Assembly: GCA_002329325.1 (NCBI GenBank)
Contig: DCTX01000051.1
Coordinates: 1-32,943, forward strand
Source of the DNA: Anaerolineales bacterium UBA1429
GTDB lineage: Bacteria; Chloroflexota; Anaerolineae; UBA1429
Direction: 5' to 3'
Length of the DNA: 32,943 bases
A program made the translations under genes and the position numbers. The notes under the pieces are model-generated. The model was not told where the DNA came from. It was given only the letters and a program-made list of their open reading frames with translations, and did not search any database. This document shows, one piece after another, positions 1-6,336 of the stretch. Every line of letters begins with the position of its first letter. The stretch's first letter is position 1.

Positions 1-33
1 GGGCGCCCCGCGGCTGCCCCGCGCAGGGCGCCG

Positions 34-594
34 TTGGGGCGCGTCGTGGCCCTGGCAGCCATCTTCCTGCTCGTTCTGCTGGGGAGCATCCTGGCCCTGG
101 GCCTCTCGGTCCCCGACCTGGAGCCCAGGCTCGTGCAGCTCGATCGGCTGCCACAGGCGACGGCCCCTGGCTATCCGGTGAGCGCCGCCCAGAGCTCGCT
201 GCTGCAGCAATACGGCTATCCGGATGCGTTCATCATCCTGTTCTACGACGAGGCGGAGCAGGCGGCGCAGGGCGCCACGCGCCAGGAGCTGTGGGCCTGG
301 CACCAGCAGGCCCTGAGCGTCACGTTCATCGATGGCGAGCCGGTGAGTACGCAGGTGCTTCCGGAGGGCGGGCCCGTGTACGCCACGCCCTATCGGCCGG
401 AGCAGTTCACGGCTGCCATGGGCCTGGAGGAGGTGCTGGCAGCCGCTCAGGTCGCCGAGTACCTGGTGGCCCCGCTGGAGGAGGAACTGGTGCCAGGGGC
501 CGAGACGTACTTTGCCGATCAGCTCGCCTTCGGCCTCAAGGATGGACGCCTGCTGTATGTTGAAGGGATTGCGTTCGATGACACAGAGAGCTAG
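34..594 (+). CDS. Membrane-anchored or secreted protein of unknown function
   Basis: I do not recognise the family. The first 25 or so residues form a strong hydrophobic segment (AAIFLLVLLGSILALGL), fitting a signal peptide or single membrane anchor, followed by about 160 mostly acidic, soluble residues outside the cytoplasm. The start used here is a TTG with only a weak ribosome site. The frame stays open to the window edge, so the true start may lie upstream and the gene may be partial. Its last 17 bases overlap the next gene, so the two are probably cotranscribed and translationally coupled. Both are predicted to be exported and stand just before a two-component system, but no functional link is shown. 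Confidence 0.6.
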   Translation: MGRVVALAAIFLLVLLGSILALGLSVPDLEPRLVQLDRLPQATAPGYPVSAAQSSLLQQYGYPDAFIILFYDEAEQAAQGATRQELWAWHQQALSVTFIDGEPVSTQVLPEGGPVYATPYRPEQFTAAMGLEEVLAAAQVAEYLVAPLEEELVPGAETYFADQLAFGLKDGRLLYVEGIAFDDTES

Positions 595-1972
595 GGCCCT
601 CCGGCCGGTCGTCTGGCGCTGGCTGGCGGCGCTCTTGCTCCTGGTGACGGGCGTCTGGGCAGGCCGGCCCGCCGCCGCCGATGAGCCCGCCGCCCTGGAC
701 CAATCGCTGTTGCTGATGCTGGCCAGCCAAAACCACCTGTACGGCTCGACGGGGGATCCGTCCGGCGCCGCCACAGCCGACGCCGCTGGCGATCCCCGCC
801 CGTTGAGCGAGCAGGCCAATGAGCACCGCCAGCTTGCCCAGATCTATGACAGTTGGTCGTGGGATCTGGACAAGGCTGCCCTGGGCGACCACTTTGCCGA
901 CCGAGCTGCCGAGCACGAGGCCAAGGCCAAGGCGCTGGATCAGGCGCGCCAGCGCGCCTATGCCCGCGGCAAGGGGCTGCAGCTCTTCTTGCGGCGCCGC
1001 GTCGTCCGCCCCATCGGCCAGGCCATCGGGTGGACCGCCCGGGGCGTCGTCAGGGGCGGCCGGGTCGTGCTGGTATTCGTCCGGCAGGAGATCGCCGCGC
1101 AGGCCAGCCAGATGGTCCGCGCCAGGCTGGCCGACGTGCGCAACCTGCTCCAGGGGCGCATCGATGCCGTCTGGCATCGCGTCGCGGCCAAGATCGGGAT
1201 GCCCCTGGCCGAGCTGATCCGCCAGCTGGTGGTAGACCCGGCCTTTGTGCGGCTGCGCGACCAGGTGGCCAACCGCACAGGCGCGGGGCAGGCCATCGCC
1301 AACCTGGAGGGGCGCCGGCAGGATAGCCAGGAGAGCGATGTCCCGGATGACGAGCCGGACCTGTATGGCGACGTCCCCTACAACGAAGAGGGCGATACCG
1401 ATTATGGCGAGGACGAGCCCGCCGGTGCCGATGGCATCTATGATATCCGGAGCTGGTTCTCTGAGGAGACGGTCGTCGCCGACTGCGCCGCGTTGATGGG
1501 CGAGCACGCCCACGATGCCGCCAACATGCTGGATTTCTTCAAGAACTCGGTGGATGGCGGCGATGGCCTCGTGATCCGGGTGCAGTGCGACTATCGCACC
1601 GAGCCGGATTTGGTCGGCGCAAGCCTGGATCTGGAGGTCTTTAGCGAGGACAGGTTCGTGGAGCAGGCGCGAGGGGCGGGCTGGTGGGAGAGCTACTGCG
1701 GCAGCGGCGCCCGCGAGTACACCAATGGCGAGTTGTTCTGCGAGGCCAACGGCCAGTACATCGAGAAACGCAACTGCACCTCCTCCGACTGCGCCGGTTG
1801 CGACCCCAGCAAGTGCGACACGTTTATCACCTTTACCGATGGTAACGCCTGGGCCACAATCCTGATGACGCTGCCTGCCGAAGGCCAGCAGGATCGCGTG
1901 GCGATGGCGCGCGCGCTCGCCGAGCGGGTGCGCCAGGTGCTCGCTGCCAAGCGCCGGGCGGAGCAGCCCTAG
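578..1972 (+). CDS. Secreted protein with Cys-rich C-terminal region, unknown function
   Basis: A 464-residue protein starting at the ATG at 578, which has AAGGG about eight bases upstream; the frame is open further up but lacks a better site. Residues 1-35 look like a signal peptide: basic start, then WLAALLLLVTGVWAG and an Ala-rich cleavage area. The middle (about 90-230) is rich in Ala, Arg and Leu and probably helical. An acidic stretch follows (DVPDDEPDLYGDVP), and the C-terminal third holds many cysteines (a CTSSDCAGCDPSKCD cluster among them), suggesting disulfides outside the cell. It overlaps the preceding gene by 17 bases and lies 51 bases before the response regulator. No family recognised. 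Confidence 0.7.
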   Translation: MTQRARALRPVVWRWLAALLLLVTGVWAGRPAAADEPAALDQSLLLMLASQNHLYGSTGDPSGAATADAAGDPRPLSEQANEHRQLAQIYDSWSWDLDKAALGDHFADRAAEHEAKAKALDQARQRAYARGKGLQLFLRRRVVRPIGQAIGWTARGVVRGGRVVLVFVRQEIAAQASQMVRARLADVRNLLQGRIDAVWHRVAAKIGMPLAELIRQLVVDPAFVRLRDQVANRTGAGQAIANLEGRRQDSQESDVPDDEPDLYGDVPYNEEGDTDYGEDEPAGADGIYDIRSWFSEETVVADCAALMGEHAHDAANMLDFFKNSVDGGDGLVIRVQCDYRTEPDLVGASLDLEVFSEDRFVEQARGAGWWESYCGSGAREYTNGELFCEANGQYIEKRNCTSSDCAGCDPSKCDTFITFTDGNAWATILMTLPAEGQQDRVAMARALAERVRQVLAAKRRAEQP

Positions 1973-2023
1973 CGCGCCCATGGGCGCGTGCGCTATGCCA
2001 AGTCGTTCTGTGAGAGATTGTAT

Positions 2024-2707
2024 ATGGCCAAGACACTGCTTGTCGTCGATGACGAGGCGCGCATGCGCGCCCTGCTGGAGGCCTACCTGATGGGCAGGGG
2101 GTACCGGGTGCTCACCGCCGCCGACGGCCTGGAGGCGCTGCAGGTTGCCCGCCACGATCGGCCCGATCTGATCATTCTCGACCTGATGATGCCCCGCATG
2201 GACGGCTATGCTTTCCTGCGGACGTTTCGGCGCAGCGAGGCGACGCCGGTGATCATCCTCACCGCCAAGGTGGACGAGACCGACACGGTCTTGGGGCTGG
2301 AGCTGGGCGCGGATGATTATGTCACCAAGCCCTTCAGCCCCCGCGAGCTGGAGGCGCGGGTGCGGGCCGTGCTGCGCCGCATCGAGGGCCCCGACCGCGC
2401 CTCGGACATGCTGCGCGTGGGCGACATCGTGCTGGATCGCGGCGGCCACACGGTACAGGTGAACGGCCAGCCCGTCAGCCTGACGCCCTCCGAGTTCGCC
2501 ATCCTGGCGGCCCTGATGGCGGAGCCGGGCCGGGTGCTCTCCCGACTGAGCCTCCTGGTGGAGGCCCAGGGCGAGGCTTACGCCGGCTATGAGCGCACCG
2601 TGGACGTGCACATCAGCCACCTGCGCGCCAAGATCGAGCCCGATCCTGCCAACCCGCGCTACATCGAGACCGTCTATGGCATCGGCTATCGCTTTGTGGA
2701 GGGCTAG
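2024..2707 (+). CDS. OmpR/PhoB-type two-component response regulator
   Basis: A 227-residue cytoplasmic transcription regulator. The N-terminal receiver domain (about 1-118) has the acidic pair D9/D10, the phosphoacceptor D53 in LIILDLMMP, T80 in IILTAK and K102 in YVTKPF. The C-terminal half (about 130-225) is an OmpR-type winged helix with the typical TPSEFAILAAL and RTVDVHISHLRAKI segments and ends IETVYGIGYRF. The start is the ATG at 2024, giving the usual MAKTLLVVDDE opening; the frame extends 12 codons upstream but without family similarity. Its stop directly abuts the kinase start, so the pair forms one operon. The target genes cannot be read from sequence. Confidence 0.95.
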   Translation: MAKTLLVVDDEARMRALLEAYLMGRGYRVLTAADGLEALQVARHDRPDLIILDLMMPRMDGYAFLRTFRRSEATPVIILTAKVDETDTVLGLELGADDYVTKPFSPRELEARVRAVLRRIEGPDRASDMLRVGDIVLDRGGHTVQVNGQPVSLTPSEFAILAALMAEPGRVLSRLSLLVEAQGEAYAGYERTVDVHISHLRAKIEPDPANPRYIETVYGIGYRFVEG

Positions 2708-4054
2708 ATGATCCCCTCCCGCTCCCTCAGCACCCGCCTGATCCTTGCGTTCTTCGGCGTCAGCCTGCTGGGCACGCTGCTGGTGGGCGCCTATCTGGCC
2801 CTGACCACCCGCGAACGCTTTGAGGTGTACTGGACCGGCCAACGGGCCGAGAGCCAGGCGACCTTGTGGGCAGAGCGCTATCGGGTGGCGGGAAGTTGGG
2901 GCGCCCTCACCGCATCGAGCACCGAGGCGCCCCTGATGCGCTCGGAGCCCTTCGCCGTGATCGCCGATCCCTCCGGAATCACCGTCATCGCCAGCCCTGG
3001 GCATGTGGTGGGCCAACCCGTGCCCCCCGAGATGCTGGAGGAAGGGTTCCCCATCGTCGTGGATGACGAATTCGTGGGGACCCTGGTGCCCTTCCGCGAG
3101 CGACAGCCTGCGCCCAGCCGCGATCAGTTCCTGCAGGGCTTTTACCGCGCGCTGTGGATCGGCGGCCTGGGGGCCACGGGCGTGGCCCTGATCCTGGGCG
3201 TCTTTCTCTCGCGCTCCCTGACGCAGCCCCTGCGCGAGTTGACGGCCGCGGCCGAGGCCGTGGCCCGCGGCGAGCTGGGCGTCGAGACGCCGGTGTATGC
3301 CGAGGACGAGCTGGGGCAACTGGCGCGGGCCTTTAACCGCATGAGCGGTGACCTGGCCGCCGCCGAGGAGCAGCGGCGGCAGATGACCGCCGATATCGCC
3401 CACGAGCTGCGTACGCCGCTGAGCTTGATCCTGGGCCACACCGAGGCCATCGCCGATGGCGTGCTCCCCGCCGATGCCAAGACCATGGGCGTCATTCATG
3501 ACGAGGCGAGGCGGTTGGCCCGCCTCGTTGAGGACCTGCGCACCCTTTCATTGGCCGACGCCGGGCAGTTGAGCCTTTCGCTGCAGCCGCTGCATGTGGG
3601 CCGTCTGATGCAGAGCGTCGCCGCAGCCCATCAGCCCCAGGCCGCCGAGCGCGGCATCGCCGTTCGGTGCGCGCTGGCCGACGACCTGCCCTTGGCCCTG
3701 GCCGATGGCGATCGGGTAGCCCAGGTCATAGGCAACCTGATGAGCAATGCGCTGCGGCACACGCCTCCCGAGGGCGCCATCACCCTGCGCGCGGAACCGG
3801 CAGAGACCTGTGTGCGCCTGGGGGTGAGCGACACGGGGCCAGGCATCGCGGCCGAGGACCTGCCTCGCGTGTTCGAGCGCTTTTACCGGGGGGATGCCTC
3901 ACGGCAGCGGGCCAGCGGGGGGTCGGGGCTGGGCCTGGCGATTGCCCGTTCGCTGGTGCAGGCCCAGGGCGGCGCGATCTGGGCCGAGAGCGAGCCGGGC
4001 CAGGGTGCCACCCTGTGGTTCACGCTCCCCCTCGCCGAGGCGTCGCGCGCCTAG
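2708..4054 (+). CDS. HAMP-domain sensor histidine kinase
   Basis: A 448-residue membrane kinase that should phosphorylate the regulator encoded immediately upstream (no intergenic base). Two membrane segments (about 10-32 and 150-170) frame an extracytoplasmic sensor of roughly 115 residues. A HAMP linker follows (about 170-222, ending DELGQLARAFNRMSGDL), then the dimerisation helix with H232 in ADIAHELRTPLS, and an ATPase domain with N box NLMSNALRHT, G1 DTGPGIA, F box VFERFYRGD and G2 GGSGLGLAIA. All catalytic motifs are intact. The sensor domain is not a family I recognise, so the signal is unknown. Confidence 0.95.
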   Translation: MIPSRSLSTRLILAFFGVSLLGTLLVGAYLALTTRERFEVYWTGQRAESQATLWAERYRVAGSWGALTASSTEAPLMRSEPFAVIADPSGITVIASPGHVVGQPVPPEMLEEGFPIVVDDEFVGTLVPFRERQPAPSRDQFLQGFYRALWIGGLGATGVALILGVFLSRSLTQPLRELTAAAEAVARGELGVETPVYAEDELGQLARAFNRMSGDLAAAEEQRRQMTADIAHELRTPLSLILGHTEAIADGVLPADAKTMGVIHDEARRLARLVEDLRTLSLADAGQLSLSLQPLHVGRLMQSVAAAHQPQAAERGIAVRCALADDLPLALADGDRVAQVIGNLMSNALRHTPPEGAITLRAEPAETCVRLGVSDTGPGIAAEDLPRVFERFYRGDASRQRASGGSGLGLAIARSLVQAQGGAIWAESEPGQGATLWFTLPLAEASRA

Positions 4055-4157
4055 CGGGGTTCGCCCTCCCCGGTACGACTACCCTCTGACGGGACCTTGC
4101 CCTGAAAGCACGATCTTGGGTGATTGAGTGCGCCCTCGTGCCCGTGGCCCTGGCGAA

Positions 4158-4186
4158 TTGACGTCGCACCCGGGGCAGGCTATCAT
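4158..4186 (+). promoter_or_regulatory. Sigma70-type promoter of the left tRNA-Leu
   Basis: TTGACG (4158-4163), 17 bases, TATCAT (4181-4186), then the mature tRNA 12 bases later. This promoter lies just outside the 99-bp duplicated block, so only the left tRNA copy has it. That suggests the left copy is the resident, expressed gene. Confidence 0.7.
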
Positions 4187-4189
4187 CGG

Positions 4190-4288
4190 CCTGCTGTGGG
4201 GCGGTGGCGGAATGGCAGACGCTGCGGACTTAAAATCCGCTGGCCCCAAGGCCGTGAGGGTTCGACCCCCTCCCGCCCCACCAGATAC
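4190..4288 (+). repeat. Left attachment-site repeat (attL), 99 bp
   Basis: Identical at every base to 12154-12252; flanking bases diverge at once on both sides (G versus A before, A versus T after). It spans the complete tRNA-Leu gene. The crossover core must lie inside this block but cannot be narrowed from one sequence. Confidence 0.9.
4198..4283 (+). tRNA. tRNA-Leu (UAA anticodon), promoter-bearing copy
   Basis: The 86-base gene folds into a class II tRNA: acceptor stem GGGGCGG with CCGCCCC, anticodon stem GCGGA/TCCGC around loop CTTAAAA (anticodon TAA), a long variable arm typical of tRNA-Leu, T stem GAGGG/CCCTC with TTCGACC, discriminator A and an encoded CCA. A good promoter stands 12 bases upstream, so this is probably the functional copy. 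It decodes UUA (and UUG by wobble). It doubles as the left boundary of the mobile element. Confidence 0.95.
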
Positions 4289-4362
4289 AGTACCGCATGG
4301 GCTTTAGGGCACCATATCTTGTGGTGGTGGCCGATTATGGCCCCCGCTGGCCGCCCCAGGCC

Positions 4363-4406
4363 GATGCTGTACTGATGCTGTACTGGTGCTGTACGGATGC
4401 TGTAAA
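4363..4406 (+). repeat. Four tandem 11-bp repeats, putative integrase arm sites
   Basis: Units GATGCTGTACT, GATGCTGTACT, GGTGCTGTACG and GATGCTGTAAA stand head to tail with an 11-base period, about one helical turn. The first and third unit types recur in the same order at 12074-12095 beside the integrase. Repeats of one motif at both ends of an integrated element fit arm-type binding sites of a tyrosine recombinase. The function is inferred. Confidence 0.7.
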
Positions 4407-4548
4407 CGTACAACGCAGAAAACCCGCCCCGGTGGGTTGTCACCTTGGGCGGGTCGTGTTACACTTCCCTTGCTCGGGTGAGCATCCACCTGGGCCACGC
4501 CTCGGGCTGCTCATAACAGCGCCGGGGCATTCCTATGCCCCAGTATAG

Positions 4549-4584
4549 CACGCGCCCGCGACAAAGTACAGCCGCGGGCGCGTG
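4549..4584 (-). terminator. 12-bp perfect hairpin downstream of the element operon
   Basis: CACGCGCCCGCG and CGCGGGCGCGTG pair perfectly around a 12-base loop. The hairpin lies 38 bases beyond the stop of the last minus-strand gene. There is no clear T run, so it may act as a processing or Rho-linked end or a DNA-level structure. Confidence 0.4.
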
Positions 4585-4622
4585 ATTCTGCAGGCTATTA
4601 CGGGTTGGGGGCGGGTCGGGGC

Positions 4623-5384
4623 CTAGGCGTCACCCCCCTCGGGCCAGTACGCGCCGCCCGCGTCCACCTTTTCGACAGTCACCCGCATAGGCGCGTGTGG
4701 GTCGCTGGCATCCTCAAAGCTAGCCCGCACGCGCACCGCCCGCAGGGTGCGGGCAGCAGGGTCAAGCGATAGCGGGCCTACGCCCCCCACCATCTGCGAT
4801 AGCTCGGCGTGGGCATCGGCGGCGTCCATCTCCAGAGCGTGCAAGGAGGCCTCGGCAGCTTGCACATCGGGCGTCGCCAAAGACGCCTTGCGGTCGCGCT
4901 TGAGGGTCGCCAGCAGGCCCCCGACGGCTGCGTCTTTGGGCCAGCGCCCCGCCACCGCCTCAGCGCCCACGTCCTGCAGCGCCCGGCGCTCGTAGGCGTC
5001 GGCCTGGTCAACATACCACGCCTGTAGTTCGCCCACGTTGCTGGCGCCCGCCACAATCGAGGGTACCCGCTGGTAGGTGTTCATCAGGCGGCCAGTGTCC
5101 AGCGTGTCGGCGGCGGTGCGAGCTTCACGCACCTTAGCGCGCAGCGCATCATGGCGCTCCCAGAACGCACCGCCCTCAAGCCCTTGCGGGCCAACCTTGC
5201 CAAAGATGGCCTGGGCCGCATAGCCTACGGCATCGCGCAACGCATCGGCAAAGGCCGCCCGTTGCTCGCTCTTGGCCTTCTCACTCAAGCGGTAGTCGGC
5301 CTCGGTGCGCTGCAAGCTTGCCTCCAGGTTGCGCTTCAACGTCTGCAAGCGGGCCAGTTCGTCACGAATCGAGAGGGTTGCCAT
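4623..5384 (-). CDS. Predicted coiled-coil protein of mobile element, unknown function
   Basis: A 253-residue soluble protein starting at 5384, where AAGGA precedes the ATG (MATLSIRDELARL); the frame is open upstream but that part overlaps the neighbouring gene and looks non-coding. The first 60 or so residues are charged and Leu-rich in a coiled-coil pattern (LARLQTLKRNLEASLQRTEADYR). More helical sequence follows, and the last 50 residues (ARTLRAVRVRASFEDAS..) look beta-rich. It starts 17 bases after the upstream miniprotein gene and ends the element's minus-strand operon. No family recognised. In a satellite this position could carry a helper-interference or structural gene, but nothing in the sequence shows that. 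Confidence 0.7.
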   Translation of the reverse strand: MATLSIRDELARLQTLKRNLEASLQRTEADYRLSEKAKSEQRAAFADALRDAVGYAAQAIFGKVGPQGLEGGAFWERHDALRAKVREARTAADTLDTGRLMNTYQRVPSIVAGASNVGELQAWYVDQADAYERRALQDVGAEAVAGRWPKDAAVGGLLATLKRDRKASLATPDVQAAEASLHALEMDAADAHAELSQMVGGVGPLSLDPAARTLRAVRVRASFEDASDPHAPMRVTVEKVDAGGAYWPEGGDA

Positions 5385-5401
5385 TGTCGTATCCTTGTCC
5401 T

Positions 5402-5605
5402 TCACGTTCTTGCCACACTTTCCCGCACAAGCCGGAATATCACCACCTCGCCGCCGCACCGTTGGCAGCGCCCGTCCGCACCCAGTCGCGGCCCATCTCT
5501 TGGCCTGTCTGCCCACTGGACATACAAGCCGCCAGCTACACACCTACACCGCCCGCCGGGTGCGGCCTGCTCCAGGCGGTCAACACGTCGCCTAAGGTCG
5601 CTCAT
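5402..5605 (-). CDS. Cys-rich miniprotein B (zinc-ribbon-like)
   Basis: A 67-residue protein beginning MSDLRRRVDRLEQA. Its GGAGGAG ribosome site lies inside the end of the upstream gene, which it overlaps by 14 bases. A short coiled-coil start is followed by GGRCRC, a variable linker, then CQRCGGEVVIFRLV: CxC plus CxxC could bind one zinc. It is a clear paralogue of the preceding 78-residue gene (shared RLExA-GGR-CxC...GRCxxCGGxVVxxRxV). Family not recognised; a protein-protein or nucleic-acid adaptor is a guess. Confidence 0.65.
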   Translation of the reverse strand: MSDLRRRVDRLEQAAPGGRCRCVAGGLYVQWADRPRDGPRLGADGRCQRCGGEVVIFRLVRESVART

Positions 5606-5828
5606 CGCTCCTCCAATCATCCACCTCTACAAAGCGCACCGTTACCACGTCGCCGCCGCAGACGGTGCAGCGCCCGCCCACCGTTGGCGGGCCTGGGTCG
5701 GGGCTCTTGCCCATCAGCAGGTCACCGGCGGGCACCACCAGGCGCGCCCCGCCAGGCGTGCAGGTGCAGATGCGCCCCCCGCCCGCCGCTCTCTCCAGAC
5801 GGTTCGCCCGTTCGCTCAAGCTGCTCAT
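5592..5828 (-). CDS. Cys-rich miniprotein A (zinc-ribbon-like)
   Basis: A 78-residue protein whose ATG overlaps the upstream stop (ATGA at 5825-5828), so it is translationally coupled to the terminase-like gene. The N-terminus MSSLSERANRLERA resembles the C-terminus of that upstream protein (SLSERVARLEERTGEL). It continues with GGRICTC, a linker and GRCTVCGGDVVTVRFVEV; the CxC and CxxC pairs suggest a single zinc site. It is a tandem paralogue of the next gene. Function unknown. Confidence 0.65.
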   Translation of the reverse strand: MSSLSERANRLERAAGGGRICTCTPGGARLVVPAGDLLMGKSPDPGPPTVGGRCTVCGGDVVTVRFVEVDDWRSDERP

Positions 5829-6202
5829 AGCTCGCCCGTCCTTTCCTCAAGCCGCGCCACCCGTTCGCTCAAAGACACCAGTTCAAAGAGCCGCAGCGAC
5901 GCATCCAGCACGGCCCTGGCCGCCGAGACGCGGGCGCTATCGCCAGCCTCGCGGTCGTTCATTATCTCTCGCAACGTCGCCCGCGCATCCACCAGGTCGC
6001 TCAAGAGCCCCGCCGCAGCCTGGGCCAAGAGCGCGTCGGTATACTCGGCCAGCCGCGCCCTTACCGCCGGGTCTTGCAGGTAGCGGTATCCGGTCGCTTC
6101 CGACACGTCGGCCAGCTCGCAAGCTTGCCGAACGCTCTTGGCTTCCAGCACGGCCAGGGCAAAGCGGCGCTTGGCGGGCGTCAATCTCTCATTTTCAGCC
6201 AT
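5825..6202 (-). CDS. Helix-turn-helix protein resembling phage terminase small subunits
   Basis: A 125-residue protein starting at 6202 after a GAGGA ribosome site. Residues 6-50 (LTPAKRRFALAVLEAKSVRQACELADVSEATGYRYLQDPAVRARL) have the layout of the DNA-binding domain found in many phage terminase small subunits: a helix, then a helix-turn-helix ending in TxYRxLxDP. A long helical region and a short C-terminal coiled coil (VSLSERVARLEERTGEL) could mediate oligomers. No large terminase is present. In staphylococcal pathogenicity islands a lone TerS redirects helper-phage packaging; here that is only an analogy, and a transcription regulator is equally possible. Two dyad repeats lie just upstream. 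Confidence 0.65.
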   Translation of the reverse strand: MAENERLTPAKRRFALAVLEAKSVRQACELADVSEATGYRYLQDPAVRARLAEYTDALLAQAAAGLLSDLVDARATLREIMNDREAGDSARVSAARAVLDASLRLFELVSLSERVARLEERTGEL

Positions 6203-6226
6203 TGTCTATCATCCTCTAGGGGTGGG

Positions 6227-6266
6227 CCGGAAGAAAGCTTCCGGTCTGGAAGAAAACTTCCGGTCT
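6227..6266. repeat. Two tandem 19-bp dyad repeats, operator or origin element
   Basis: GGAAGAAAGCTTCCGGTCT (6229-6247) is followed directly by GGAAGAAAACTTCCGGTCT (6248-6266), differing at one base. Each holds a GGAAG/CTTCC dyad; the first extends to a perfect 7-bp stem CCGGAAG/CTTCCGG. The pair sits in the gap between the primase stop and the TerS-like start, 25 bases from that start, so it may be an operator or part of a replication origin. Confidence 0.65.
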
Positions 6267-6336
6267 GTCGGCTTTCAGCAGAGGGCGGGGGGGCGGCGCA
6301 ACCGCCCCCCCTCGCGCCCGCTCGTAAGGCCAAGTT

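Larger units (their letters stand above)
4284..4622. other. Non-coding left terminus of the element
   Basis: About 340 bases with no convincing gene. It holds four tandem 11-bp repeats (4363-4406) and three hairpins: 4422-4454 (ACCCGCCC/GGGCGGGT with an inner GGTG/CACC), 4524-4541 (GGGGCAT-tcct-ATGCCCC) and 4549-4584 (a perfect 12-bp stem). Likely roles are integrase binding, transcription termination of the minus-strand operon, or both. Confidence 0.7.

Noticed and set aside
536..3499. 987-residue minus-strand open frame
   Set aside because: Antisense to the secreted protein, response regulator and kinase, all of which have clear family motifs; the translation is Gly/Ala/His/Gln-rich, as expected from antisense GC-rich DNA.
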